Shown: one piece after another, positions 35,411-44,865 of the stretch
How the letters are laid out: each line of letters starts with the position of its first letter
Numbering within the stretch: position 1 is the first letter of the stretch
Assembly (NCBI RefSeq): GCF_023721715.1
Contig: NZ_JAMDLG010000001.1
Span: 1,961,784-2,025,783, forward strand
Length of the DNA stretch: 64,000 nt
Direction: 5' to 3'
Source: Parasegetibacter sp. NRK P23
GTDB lineage: Bacteria > Bacteroidota > Bacteroidia > Chitinophagales > Chitinophagaceae
Made by a program: the position numbers and the translations under genes
Notes under the pieces: model-generated
Told to the model about the DNA's origin: nothing
The model's input: the letters and a program-made list of their open reading frames with translations, nothing else
Database searches by the model: none

Positions 35411-36436
35411 ATGAATCACCCCGCAACTTTGAAAGATATCGCCGAACGACTTGGTGTATCTATCGCCACAGTTTCCCGTGCGCTAAAGGACAGCTATGAG
35501 ATTGGTATCGCGACCAAAATCAGGGTGATGGAACTGGCGAAAGAACTCAATTACAGTCCAAACCCCTATGCCAGCAGCCTGCGTGGAAGGGTCAGCAAAA
35601 CCATCGCGGTGGTACTGCCTGAAGTGGCCGACAGCTTTTTCTCCCAGGCCATCAACGGCATCGAATCGGTGGCGATCAACAAAGGGTATCACGTACTTAT
35701 CTACCTTACGCATGAAAGTTTTGAAAGAGAAAAGGCTATCCTGGCCGAATTCAAAAGCGGTCGTGTAGATGGGATACTCATCTCCGTTAGTGAAGAAACC
35801 AGTTCCGGCCACCATGTGCAGGAAATCATTGATACAGGTGTGCCCGTTATTTTCTTCGACAGGGTTTGTGAAGATGTGGAAACATCCTGCATCACCACGA
35901 ACGATTATGAGTGTGGGCTGAAGGCCGCGCAACACCTTGCTGAGCAGGGTTGCAACAGGATCGCCTACCTCTGCACATCCCCCGCCGTGCACATCAGCAA
36001 AAAAAGAATGGACGGATACCGGAAAGGACTGGAAGAAAACAACATCAGATTCAGGGATTCCGATATCGTATTGTGCGGCAGTAACCTGGACCAGAATTGC
36101 AGAACGATAGAAAATCTGCTGAAAAGAAAATACCATCCCAACGGACTCATCGCTTCCGTGGAAAAACTCACCACCCCCGTTTACCTCGCCTGTAAAAAAC
36201 TGGGGCTATCCATACCCGATGACATCAAACTACTGAGTTTTACCAACCTTCAGGCTTCGCTCATATTAAGTCCTACCCTTACCACCATCGCGCAACCCGC
36301 GTTCGAAATGGGCGCCGCTGCGGCTACACAGCTTTTCAAAAGACTGGACAAGAAGAAACGCCAACCGGCCAACGAAAGGATCGTGCTTGAATCAACACTG
36401 ATGGTCAGGGAATCCAGCAGCGTGGCTGCAAGGTGA
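35411..36436 (+). CDS. LacI/GalR-family transcriptional regulator
   Basis: A 341-residue regulator with an N-terminal helix-turn-helix (TLKDIAERLGVSIATVSRAL, residues 5-24), hinge (LNYSPNPYASSLRGRVSKTI) and a periplasmic-binding-protein-like sensor domain (IAVVLPEVADSFFSQAINGI onward; VIFFDRV and the C-terminal GAAAATQLFKRL block are typical). It is divergent from the inositol oxygenase locus and separated from it by 261 bases with a near-perfect operator. It most likely represses the locus and is released by a sugar or inositol derivative. The same AAACGTTT core occurs twice in front of the GH31 gene at 41 kb, so it may control that gene too. Confidence 0.92.
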   Translation: MNHPATLKDIAERLGVSIATVSRALKDSYEIGIATKIRVMELAKELNYSPNPYASSLRGRVSKTIAVVLPEVADSFFSQAINGIESVAINKGYHVLIYLTHESFEREKAILAEFKSGRVDGILISVSEETSSGHHVQEIIDTGVPVIFFDRVCEDVETSCITTNDYECGLKAAQHLAEQGCNRIAYLCTSPAVHISKKRMDGYRKGLEENNIRFRDSDIVLCGSNLDQNCRTIENLLKRKYHPNGLIASVEKLTTPVYLACKKLGLSIPDDIKLLSFTNLQASLILSPTLTTIAQPAFEMGAAAATQLFKRLDKKKRQPANERIVLESTLMVRESSSVAAR

Positions 36437-36587
36437 TACAAATACTGAACCGCATATGGAACGATAATAGGTAAGCTACACCTGGAAACATTTTTGCAAG
36501 GGACAGTTGAACGCGTGTGCAATGACATCTTATCCAATTGCGTATGCGCTTTATTTTGCAACAATGATGCAATTTGATAAAATATTG

Positions 36588-36595
36588 TATTTTTG
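36588..36595 (+). promoter_or_regulatory. Bacteroidota -7 promoter element
   Basis: TATTTTTG is an exact match to the TAnnTTTG element of the housekeeping sigma factor. It ends 17 bases before the ATG of the flavoprotein gene, so the transcript would have a very short leader. No convincing -33 element at the usual distance is visible. Confidence 0.5.
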
Positions 36596-36612
36596 TACAC
36601 CAAACATCGCAC

Positions 36613-37521
36613 ATGGCAAAGGAAAATCAATTCGAAGTAATCATCGTTGGTGGCAGCTATGCCGGACTTTCCGCTGCCATGGCACTTGGCCGCTCCCTCA
36701 GGAAGGTACTGGTCATCGATAGCGGCCTACCCTGCAACAGGCAAACCCCGCATTCCCATAATTTCATTACTCAGGACGGTGAGGAACCAGCCGCCATCGC
36801 GGCTAAAGCACGCCTGCAGGTGCAGCAGTACACAACTGTGCAGTTTTTTCACGGTACCGCTATCAGTGGTAAAAAAACTGCACATGGGTTTGAAATCAGT
36901 ACCGATAAAGGTGAGACTTTCTTTGCGCAAAAACTAATTTTTGCCACCGGGGTAAAAGACAATATGCCCGAACTGGAAGGATTCCCCGAATGCTGGGGTA
37001 TATCCGTGATCCATTGCCCCTATTGCCATGGGTACGAAGTACGCCATGAAAAAACAGGCATTCTGTCTAATGGTGATGCCGCCTTACATTATGCACAACT
37101 GATCCGCAACTGGACGAATGATCTGACAATACTTACCAATGGCGCGGCAACGTTCACACCTGATCAACTTGAAAAACTCCACAAACACAATATTGCTATT
37201 GTTGAAAAAGAAATCAGTGCGCTGAAACATAGCTCGGGTTACCTCAACGCCGTTCTGTTCAAAGACGGCACGGCGTTTCCACTCAAAGCCATGTATTCCC
37301 GGCCGGCATTTGAGCAACACTGCCGTATACCCGAAATGCTCGGTTGTAAACTGAACGAATACGGCTACATTGAAATCAACCACCACCAGCAAACCAGTGT
37401 GGAGCATGTTTTCGCCTGCGGCGACAACACCTCCATGATGCGCTCCGTAGCCAACGCCGTGGCTGGTGGCAATATGGCGGGCGCTATGGTAAACAACGAA
37501 TTAACGATGGCCGCTTTTTAA
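36613..37521 (+). CDS. Thioredoxin-reductase-like NAD(P)/FAD oxidoreductase
   Basis: A 302-residue flavoprotein. I use the ATG at 36613 (MAKENQFEVIIVGGSYAG), because the frame from 36574 runs through the promoter element. It has an FAD-binding glycine motif (IVGGSYAG, residues 11-18), a CPYC redox pair (135-138), a reduced NAD(P) region (GILSNGDAALHYA) and the C-terminal FAD motif VFACGDNTSMMRSVANAV. The NAD(P) site lacks a classic GxGxxA/G, which distinguishes these short proteins from true thioredoxin reductase; they are often annotated as NAD(P)/FAD-dependent oxidoreductases of unknown partner. It is monocistronic, with a GH31 gene converging 11 bases after its stop. Confidence 0.85.
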   Translation: MAKENQFEVIIVGGSYAGLSAAMALGRSLRKVLVIDSGLPCNRQTPHSHNFITQDGEEPAAIAAKARLQVQQYTTVQFFHGTAISGKKTAHGFEISTDKGETFFAQKLIFATGVKDNMPELEGFPECWGISVIHCPYCHGYEVRHEKTGILSNGDAALHYAQLIRNWTNDLTILTNGAATFTPDQLEKLHKHNIAIVEKEISALKHSSGYLNAVLFKDGTAFPLKAMYSRPAFEQHCRIPEMLGCKLNEYGYIEINHHQQTSVEHVFACGDNTSMMRSVANAVAGGNMAGAMVNNELTMAAF

Positions 37522-37532
37522 CGTCTCAAATG

Positions 37533-40500
37533 CTAAAAACGCACTGTTTCCAGTTTTTTGTTTACCAGTAATCCATCAGTTGGTTTGAAATCGGGCCTGA
37601 TTTTCCGCTTCGCTTTGAAAGTGATGATGAACAGCTCGGAAGTCCCGGTAAGCGGACTTTTATCCCCCACATGAACAAAGGTGGGATAAAGGCTGCGTGC
37701 ACCATTCGTATGCAGCCGGTCGTAAGTGAAATTTTCCATACCATTCACCTGTAAAGCCTGTATGCCCGTGTATTCCAGTTCCTGCGGATCATAGGGAAGC
37801 GAAAAACCGAATGCGTTCACGGCTTTCAGATCGGCTCCCATAACCTTCACCTGAATGGTTTCTCCCTGCTTGTATTCTTTTTTTGAAGTGCTGAGTGTAA
37901 TACGGCCATTCAGTTTCGTTTGTTCATTACCGTTTTCACCGGCTTCCAGTTGCGTGGCCACGACGGATATATCGTAAGCGTCAATCAGGTCATTCCTGTT
38001 CACATCCCCGTTGCTGATGTAGCCGTCAAAATCGCCATCACCTTTGCGGAGACCGGTGTAATTGAGGTAAGCGGTAAGGTCGTTGCGGTCGATCACGTGA
38101 TCGTTGTTGATGTCCCCGGGTAAATAGCTTTCCGTTCCGGGTACTTTGAATACATACAGTTCCCTGCCCGATCCAAATCCGCCTACACCTTCTGTTACCG
38201 CCATACGGATATACCTGGCGGAAGGCTGGTTGGGGAAGCCGAATATTTTTACGGAATCGTTGGCCCGCCACTGGAAGTCTCCGGCTTCGGTCCAGTTGAT
38301 GTTGTCGGTACTGTAAGCGATCTTTCCGCTTAGCAGTATTCCGTTCCCCCTTCCGCTGCGCGGGAGGTAATGGAATTTATCAAGTGTATAGATGGCTTTC
38401 AGGTCCATCACAAATTCAAAAGGCACCGACTTAGCACCCCATTTGGTGTGCCACATGTTCCCTTCATCAAAATCAAACAGTTTTCCTATATCCGAGCCGC
38501 CCTGGTCCTCAGCTGTGGAACGCGCGGTAATCGACTGAATGGCGTATTCCAAAGGATTTTGCCGGGTGGCGGCGCTGAATGTTTTCCATTCAGAATACCC
38601 GTTTTTGTTTACGGCCCTGAGTTTGAACTGATAATCTGTTTCGGGAGCAAGTCCTTCAAACAAAAGGCTGGTATCCCTGATCGTTGAATACAGCATTCCT
38701 CCGAAATCAATTTCGTAATAATCCGCATTGGGTACAATACTCCAGCTTGGGGTAAGCGTATACGCGCCGCGCTGCTCTTCTCTTACCTGCGCGGTTTGGG
38801 GTGCGGATAACTTTCCGCTTGTAACCCGTAATCTATCAGTGGGTTCAAAACTGAATCCTTCAATCGTCAGTTCAACAGCGTTCTTTGTAACATCGGTGGC
38901 GGCGAGCTTTACCAGCAACTGCGGGTTTTTGATGATACTGATTTTTGCGAACGCGCTTCCGGATGTTGCAAACCTGTTGAGTTCCGGCGATGCGTTGTAG
39001 AAATACACATTCTCTTTCCGTTGCAATTCTTCCATGGAACGAGCTGCAGTCAATACAACGTTCTTTTTACCGATACTTGCGGTAACCTTTTTAGGTTGTT
39101 GGGTAAGGTTGATCACGAATGCTGTTGTTTTCTGTGGAACGAAACCTTCAAATCCACCTTGGGTAGGATGAACCGTAACGGTTACGTTGTTCTTATTGTC
39201 CACTACTGATTCGATTCTTGTGGTGGCGCTTGCTCCGGCCCGCCAGGCTTCCGTTGTACCATCATCGTCATACGCCAGGAAAGTAGTTTTCCCCGATGGG
39301 TACAGTTCATACTTCCGAGTATTATTACTGATCTCCGCCACATTATTATGAGCTTCCGTAACCGGGATGATAGCACCTTTGCGCACGAATACCGGGAGTT
39401 TCCAGATGGGTGCATCGAACGTATTCAATACCCGGTTGCCTTCGTACTGCTCGCCGGTGAAGTAGTCGATCCAGGTGCCTTCCGGCAGATAGATACCGTT
39501 GCGGATATCGTTTCCTTCCTTATCTGCACGGGTTTCTTTGTAAATAGGCGCCACCAGGAAATCGGGGCCATACATGAACTGGTATTGCGTAGCTGTGCCC
39601 TTCGTATAGGCATTCGGGTATTCCAGGAACATGGCGCGTACCATGGGCATGCCTTTTACGGCCTCGTGCGCTATGCTGTACGCGTAAGGCATCAGTTCCG
39701 CTTTCAGTTTCAGGTAATGCCGGTTGATGGAAGTGGCTGGTTCTCCCAGGGCATGCGGGTATTTCTCATTCGATCCCCAGCCGTCCATGTTGAGTTGCAT
39801 GGGGGTGAATGTTTTCCATTGGAAATCGCGCATGTTCACCACGGGATTTTTTCCGCCGAAAATACCATCCATATCTGAGGTAATGTTTGGTTGTCCCGAT
39901 AAGCCGGAACCGAGATAAGTTGGAATATGAAAACGGATGTATTCCCATACGCCCCCCGTTTGGTCGCCCGACCAGATGCCCGCATAGCGTTGTGTGCCAG
40001 CCCAGCCATCGAGGGAAATGATGAAGGGACGAGCATTTCCGTAATACGACATGATATTCGCCACATCGGCAACACCGTTCAGCCCGAAGGAGTATCCGGC
40101 GCCCACCCAGGCCACATCGGTTTTTAATACCCGCACGCCAGCGTCGCGGGTTTCTTTGATGATATCCCGTTGCAGCAGCGCCCCCACCCCGGGTTTCGGA
40201 TGCAGATCGGACTGTGTCCACAATCCTATTTCCACACCATTTTTCCGTGCGTAGTCTCCGAGATTTTTAAGGTTCAGGATATTACTGTCGAGTGTACTGG
40301 TTTGCCCGTAACCCGCGCCGTAACCATCGTTAGGGAGAATCCACCCCAGGGGCATATCGTGTTTTTTGTAGCGGTCGATTACGGCACGGGCGGAAAAGGG
40401 ATAATTGTTTTTTTCGCCGTTGAGCGATTCTTTGATGCCGCCATTGTCTTTCTGGCTTTCGCGGTAGCGCTTGCCATCTTCAAACAGAATTCCGGTGGAA

Positions 40501-41372
40501 TCTTCTTTCCAGTAATCGCGGTTGTATGCGTTAAGGTGCCCCTGGTAAAACGCGAACTTCGGCAGCAGCACCGGGTTTCCCGTGAGTTGATAGAAATCGT
40601 TCAGTATGGCAACAGCGCCATTGCTGACCATAAAAAACGCATCAAGGTAATCGGTTTCGTGTGATAAGGTAACAACACCTTTTTCCTTAGCGCCAAAATC
40701 ATAACGTCCCTTTTTAAAGGTATGCCACATGATGCCATAACCGTTGGTGGACCAGTAAAAGGGTGTGGGAGAAGCCACGCCGCCATCTGTCCAGCTGTTC
40801 TGGTTCTCGATGGCGATCACTTTTCCTTTGTGGGAGAACCGTCCGTTCTGTACACCGCCACCATAGAAATATTCCTCCGCGCCTTCTTTCAGGGTGAGGG
40901 TGACATTTTCTTTATCGAAAAGAACCGGAGCAGCCGTTTCCAGCACTACTTTTTTCGTTTGCCCGTTGATCAGTTTCAGGGCCGTGGTTTGTTTGTCGAT
41001 CTCAATTTTGATCAGATTCGTGGAGATGGTTATTTTGTCGGCACCATCGGATAAATTCAACGCCTTCACTTCTTTCCGCGGATTGTCCACCAGCATCTGT
41101 GCGGGGGGCTTCGCTTCGGGATTCCGGATATATCCATCCGAACTATCCAGAAACAGCCGGAAAATATTCCCGCCATAAAAATCAAGCGTCATGCGCTTGT
41201 TGCCGGAGAGTAATAATTCAACAGTGGTGGGATTGATCTTTTTTACCGAAAGCACTTGTTGCGCCGACGCTATTGCTTTCTGCGCCACCATTGGCGTAGA
41301 AATAATCTGAAATGCAACCAGGAGCAAAATTGTGATGATTCCTGCTGCCGGATACCTGCCCGTTCTTTTCAT
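37533..41372 (-). CDS. GH31-family glycosidase with FN3, F5/8C, dockerin-like and cohesin-like modules
   Basis: A 1,279-residue exported enzyme (signal region ISTPMVAQ). Modules in order: N-terminal GH31 beta-sandwich (to ~270), TIM barrel (~270-610) with probable nucleophile Asp419 (RVLKTDVAWVG) and acid/base Asp470 (YAGIWSGDQTGG), C-terminal beta domains (~610-800), fibronectin III (~860-940), an F5/8C/CBM32-like domain (~945-1080), two dockerin-like Ca loops (DINNDHVIDRNDL; DFDGYISNGDVNRNDLID, ~1085-1154) and a cohesin-like domain (1155-1279). The GH31 barrel is not of the alpha-glucosidase WxDMNE type and recalls subfamilies active on alpha-galactosides or alpha-GalNAc; that is a guess. 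Twin LacI-type operators lie 121 bases upstream. The last residues (LETVRF) do not look like a sorting signal. Confidence 0.85.
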   Translation of the reverse strand: MKRTGRYPAAGIITILLLVAFQIISTPMVAQKAIASAQQVLSVKKINPTTVELLLSGNKRMTLDFYGGNIFRLFLDSSDGYIRNPEAKPPAQMLVDNPRKEVKALNLSDGADKITISTNLIKIEIDKQTTALKLINGQTKKVVLETAAPVLFDKENVTLTLKEGAEEYFYGGGVQNGRFSHKGKVIAIENQNSWTDGGVASPTPFYWSTNGYGIMWHTFKKGRYDFGAKEKGVVTLSHETDYLDAFFMVSNGAVAILNDFYQLTGNPVLLPKFAFYQGHLNAYNRDYWKEDSTGILFEDGKRYRESQKDNGGIKESLNGEKNNYPFSARAVIDRYKKHDMPLGWILPNDGYGAGYGQTSTLDSNILNLKNLGDYARKNGVEIGLWTQSDLHPKPGVGALLQRDIIKETRDAGVRVLKTDVAWVGAGYSFGLNGVADVANIMSYYGNARPFIISLDGWAGTQRYAGIWSGDQTGGVWEYIRFHIPTYLGSGLSGQPNITSDMDGIFGGKNPVVNMRDFQWKTFTPMQLNMDGWGSNEKYPHALGEPATSINRHYLKLKAELMPYAYSIAHEAVKGMPMVRAMFLEYPNAYTKGTATQYQFMYGPDFLVAPIYKETRADKEGNDIRNGIYLPEGTWIDYFTGEQYEGNRVLNTFDAPIWKLPVFVRKGAIIPVTEAHNNVAEISNNTRKYELYPSGKTTFLAYDDDGTTEAWRAGASATTRIESVVDNKNNVTVTVHPTQGGFEGFVPQKTTAFVINLTQQPKKVTASIGKKNVVLTAARSMEELQRKENVYFYNASPELNRFATSGSAFAKISIIKNPQLLVKLAATDVTKNAVELTIEGFSFEPTDRLRVTSGKLSAPQTAQVREEQRGAYTLTPSWSIVPNADYYEIDFGGMLYSTIRDTSLLFEGLAPETDYQFKLRAVNKNGYSEWKTFSAATRQNPLEYAIQSITARSTAEDQGGSDIGKLFDFDEGNMWHTKWGAKSVPFEFVMDLKAIYTLDKFHYLPRSGRGNGILLSGKIAYSTDNINWTEAGDFQWRANDSVKIFGFPNQPSARYIRMAVTEGVGGFGSGRELYVFKVPGTESYLPGDINNDHVIDRNDLTAYLNYTGLRKGDGDFDGYISNGDVNRNDLIDAYDISVVATQLEAGENGNEQTKLNGRITLSTSKKEYKQGETIQVKVMGADLKAVNAFGFSLPYDPQELEYTGIQALQVNGMENFTYDRLHTNGARSLYPTFVHVGDKSPLTGTSELFIITFKAKRKIRPDFKPTDGLLVNKKLETVRF

Positions 41373-41492
41373 ACTACTGAAGAATTTGCTTTACTTCCGG
41401 CGTGATTCCGGATGGATTTAAGGAGACAAGTTAAGCAAATAATGCAGGCGTATCAGGGTCTTCAGGTGTTTAAGAACCTGCCTAAAACAACG

Positions 41493-41502
41493 CAAACGTT
41501 TG
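41493..41502. promoter_or_regulatory. LacI-type operator, copy 1, before GH31
   Basis: CAAACGTTTG, a perfect 10-base palindrome. Its centre is 22 bases from that of an identical copy at 41515-41524, two helical turns apart, so the two sites face the same side of the DNA. It shares the AAACGTTT core with the operator at 35355-35372 apart from flanking bases. Confidence 0.6.
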
Positions 41503-41514
41503 ATTCGGAGGATA

Positions 41515-41524
41515 CAAACGTTTG
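41515..41524. promoter_or_regulatory. LacI-type operator, copy 2, before GH31
   Basis: An identical CAAACGTTTG palindrome, about 143 bases before the GH31 start codon, in the gap between GH127 and GH31. The pair suggests cooperative binding of two repressor dimers or a tetramer. Confidence 0.6.
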
Positions 41525-41549
41525 CCTGTTTTTTTATGCTGAGAAGTTT

Positions 41550-44500
41550 CTATTTCAATTTCACATCCAGGTATACCGAATGGCGGCCATAAGTTTCATA
41601 GAAGGGTTTGAACACCACGCCGTCTATCGTGAACTCCAGTTGTTGCGGATCACCTTTGATCGACCTGCTGATGTCTTCCGCATCCAGGGTAACCGTGCGC
41701 CATTCTTTCCTGGCTTCAGGTTCCTGCGCGGCAAGTAAAACCGGTCCATAGAATAAACTGGCGATGTTCTGCTGGTCCATAACAGGATTGAGGTGGAACT
41801 GGAAGGGCATCTTCAGTTCAATCACATCACCATCTTTCCAGTTGCGGCTGATCTTCAGGTAGCTGCCCGGTTTTGCGGACAGCGGTTGTTCCTTACCGTT
41901 GATCTTTACAAAGAACCCTTTGGTGGCCCATCCCGGTACGCGCACGTGCACGTCAAATTTTCCGCTTCCCTTAATGGTTAGGCGGGTCTGGTCTTCTTTG
42001 GGGAAGCTGGTAGACTGTTCCACGCGTATGTTTCTTTCTTTCCAATCCAGCGTTGACGGCACATAGAGGTTCACGTAAAGCGCTTTATGATCCTTGCTCT
42101 GGAAGTAGATCGTGTTCTGCAATTTTGTACTGCTTTCAAGAGCAGTGCCATTGCAGCAGGTGAAGCCATTCATCTGAGCGTTGCTGAATTGTTTGGTCAC
42201 GCCGGGACGAAGCGATACATGGTAAGTATTAGCGGCGTTGTGTTCAGCCACGGAAGACAGGATATGATTATACAACGCGCGTTCGTAATAATCCATCAGT
42301 TCCCCGCGCTGGTCGAACTGGAAGAGATCGCCGGTCAGTTTCAGCATATTATAAGTGCCACAGGTTTCATTCTGACCACCGGAAGAAAATCCGTTTTCAT
42401 ACAAAGTTCCCGGTTGGGCGATAAAACATTCCGCGTTCGCCGGATTTCTTGCCCCGGCCACACCACCAATACTGTACATGTATTCGTTCACCACCCGGTG
42501 CCAGAAGTTATCCGCGACCCTGTAATATTCAGGATTATTAGAGGCGCGATACGTCTCGATGCTGCCCACAATCTGCGGAATATGCTGGTTCGCGTGCAAT
42601 CCGCGGAAAATATCCACATTCTTCGCGAGGCCGTGCGTATGCGTTGCATCTCCGAAAAACAACCTTATATTATCGAACAACTGCGCGGTTTTCAGGTAAT
42701 CTTTTTTCCCGGTGAGCTGGTACAAACGGGCCATCGACTCGTTCATTCCCCCGAATTCACCCGCGATATAGGTGTTCCACATTTTGATCAACGTATCGGT
42801 GGGCAGTTTACTCAGGCGGGTGTGCACCCAATCGCCCATGCCCGTAGCTATTTCCAGGGCTTTCTTGTTGCCGCTTACCGCATACACATCCATCAGGCCC
42901 GCCAGTATTTTGTGTAACGTATAATAAGGCGCCCATATCTGTGTTTTCTGTCCGCCGTATTTGGCCCCCTTTTCTAACATAATGAACTGATCGGGCGGAT
43001 AAGCGCTGATGAATCCTTTGCCCCAGTTCCAGTAATCGTTGCGGATACCTTCGTCGCTGAGGTCTGAATCATAGGTTGATTTTCCAGGGCCAACGGGAAC
43101 GGCCAACGGATCGGCAACATAAGCGCCGTTGGCTTCTTTCGGGTTACCTGATAATTTAGATAAAGTGTACAGCGTGTTCACCATATACTCCATTTTCCCG
43201 GAGAAATTCGCCTGCAACGTTTTGTCATATCCAGTACCGGCGTAGGCCTGTGCGATGGCGGTAAGATAGTGGCCGGTTGCATGTCCGCGTAGCTTGGTAT
43301 CCTTGCTGTCCCATACACCCAGTGGTTTTGCGCCTTCGGGTTGTGGCTGACCAAAGGCATGTCGGAACATATAAAGGAAGGAATTGGGATCTGTTTGTGC
43401 CAGGGTGCGGATAAACTTGTCGCGGTTTTCGATGAACTTGGTATTGTGCCCGTGCGCATCGGCTTGTAAGGTTACGCGGCTCAGTTCAAAAGCCTCCAGC
43501 TTTGGCGCGGGCGCTGTAACGCGGGATGATTTTTTCACGGTAACGATCGCCTTAGGCTGAAGTGTGGTTCCGGCAATACGTCCGGTAACCGTATAAGTGC
43601 CGGGTGCAATTACGGCGCTGTTGTCGGTTGGCGAGGGCCATATTACCCGCACATCCGGTCCATTGATGCCGTTTTTGTAGGTTCCTTTGATATAGCCCGG
43701 CAGTTTGGGAAGACTGCCCACTTCGGTTTCCACTTTTACCTCATTTACGCTTGTAAGGTAACCGGTGTACAATTGCGCGTCGGTGGCGGAAAACTTAGGC
43801 AGATCATCTTCGCGTTTACCGGTGGTGTTCACCGAACCTTCATTTATGCCGCGCTGCGCGTTGGCGTAAATACCTGCCACCTGCCTTGCGCTGAGCGGAA
43901 CACGGTAGATTCTGAAATCATGGATCAGGGCGTTCAGGTTGGGATCGCCGGGCGAAAGTGATTTGCCGATGTACAATTCTTTTTCTCCTGATTGTTGTCC
44001 GAATACTGCGGTGAGTTCAGCCGGAATATTTTTCAGCTCCCCTACCTGCTTACTGTTCACATAAGTAATCAACGATCGGGAAGGCACATCAATCACTATG
44101 GCGAGGTGCACCCATTTGTTTTGTTCTATGGCCGGGGCGATCATTGGCTTGCTTCCTTCTTTTCCTGAAGTGATAAGCGACTGTAATCCATCTTGTGTGC
44201 CCATTCCGGCGGGAGCCGTAAAAAATCTTCCGGAGGCGTTTTTCCCGAAATCGAAGAAGCGCTGTCCCGGTTGTTTGGAACGAAGGTTGATCCATCCCGA
44301 AATACTCAGCGATTCAAGATCGGTCAACGCTTCGCCGGGAAGTGTAATGAAACTGTTTTCTCCTTCCAGCGACAGCACCTTACCAAATCTGGCATCGTTC
44401 ACAAATTTCACCTGGGCGCCGGAAATTTTTCCGTGCAGGTTGTTCCGCGACCAGTCTTTTACGTCACCATTAAATACATAACGCGCCACCATACCGGTTT

Positions 44501-44612
44501 CACCGATGCCATCGAGTATCTGATCTCCGTTTTGCGCATATGTCGAGAACGTGGAAGACAGCAGCAAGGTGCAAAACAAAATGACCGGTAAAAAAACTTT
44601 GTACAATTTCAT
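41550..44612 (-). CDS. GH127/GH146-type beta-L-arabinofuranosidase with N-terminal LamG and Ig-like domains
   Basis: A 1,020-residue exported enzyme (signal peptide ending STFSTYAQ). Residues ~30-260 are a LamG/concanavalin-like domain (VARYVFNGDVKDWSRNNLHG, ending in LIHDFRIYRVPLSARQVAGI), ~290-365 an Ig-like Big_4 domain (LPKLPGYIKGTY, APGTYTVTGRIAGT), then the DUF1680 (alpha/alpha)6 barrel. The zinc site of HypBA1-type enzymes is present: Glu749 and Cys751 (NETCGTYNM), Cys819-Cys820 (GFTCCNGTALES), the first Cys of the pair being the nucleophile. Enzymes of this type release beta-L-arabinofuranose from plant glycoproteins or pectin side chains. The gene lies 177 bases upstream of GH31 on the same strand and may be its partner or an independent unit; the GH31 gene has its own operators. 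Confidence 0.88.
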   Translation of the reverse strand: MKLYKVFLPVILFCTLLLSSTFSTYAQNGDQILDGIGETGMVARYVFNGDVKDWSRNNLHGKISGAQVKFVNDARFGKVLSLEGENSFITLPGEALTDLESLSISGWINLRSKQPGQRFFDFGKNASGRFFTAPAGMGTQDGLQSLITSGKEGSKPMIAPAIEQNKWVHLAIVIDVPSRSLITYVNSKQVGELKNIPAELTAVFGQQSGEKELYIGKSLSPGDPNLNALIHDFRIYRVPLSARQVAGIYANAQRGINEGSVNTTGKREDDLPKFSATDAQLYTGYLTSVNEVKVETEVGSLPKLPGYIKGTYKNGINGPDVRVIWPSPTDNSAVIAPGTYTVTGRIAGTTLQPKAIVTVKKSSRVTAPAPKLEAFELSRVTLQADAHGHNTKFIENRDKFIRTLAQTDPNSFLYMFRHAFGQPQPEGAKPLGVWDSKDTKLRGHATGHYLTAIAQAYAGTGYDKTLQANFSGKMEYMVNTLYTLSKLSGNPKEANGAYVADPLAVPVGPGKSTYDSDLSDEGIRNDYWNWGKGFISAYPPDQFIMLEKGAKYGGQKTQIWAPYYTLHKILAGLMDVYAVSGNKKALEIATGMGDWVHTRLSKLPTDTLIKMWNTYIAGEFGGMNESMARLYQLTGKKDYLKTAQLFDNIRLFFGDATHTHGLAKNVDIFRGLHANQHIPQIVGSIETYRASNNPEYYRVADNFWHRVVNEYMYSIGGVAGARNPANAECFIAQPGTLYENGFSSGGQNETCGTYNMLKLTGDLFQFDQRGELMDYYERALYNHILSSVAEHNAANTYHVSLRPGVTKQFSNAQMNGFTCCNGTALESSTKLQNTIYFQSKDHKALYVNLYVPSTLDWKERNIRVEQSTSFPKEDQTRLTIKGSGKFDVHVRVPGWATKGFFVKINGKEQPLSAKPGSYLKISRNWKDGDVIELKMPFQFHLNPVMDQQNIASLFYGPVLLAAQEPEARKEWRTVTLDAEDISRSIKGDPQQLEFTIDGVVFKPFYETYGRHSVYLDVKLK

Positions 44613-44799
44613 ATTTGATCGTTTTCAGAAACGGCCCTTTCAGCGCTATGGCAGGCCAGTGTTAAACACTTCTTTTTTGAATGAACTAAACTAGGAAGAA
44701 ACCGCCTTGGGCGATAAGTCTATTTTAGCTAACCATCTTACGATATTAACAGATTGAAGCCCTCAAAAGGCCACAACTGTACTTCAGGCGGAATAACAT

Positions 44800-44807
44800 T
44801 ACTTTTG
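44800..44807 (+). promoter_or_regulatory. Bacteroidota -7 promoter element before the sigma factor
   Basis: TACTTTTG matches TAnnTTTG exactly, 58 bases before the GTG start of the ECF sigma gene. A CTG at 44777-44779, 20 bases upstream, is a weak -33 candidate. Confidence 0.5.
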
Positions 44808-44865
44808 CAACAACAGCTTAAGGCTCCTATTGAGTTTCAGGAGTTTGCAAACAACTTAAAAATTA

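Noticed and set aside
37533-41372. Cellulosome component because of the dockerin and cohesin modules
   Set aside because: No scaffoldin or other dockerin protein is visible, and the phylum is not known to make cellulosomes.
41412-41738. A plus-strand frame between GH127 and GH31
   Set aside because: It spans the twin operators and runs antisense into the GH127 gene; no protein-like features.
44620-44633. CGTTT-TCAG-AAACG as an operator before GH127
   Set aside because: Only 5-base arms and very close to the start codon; it does not match the AAACGTTT sites.
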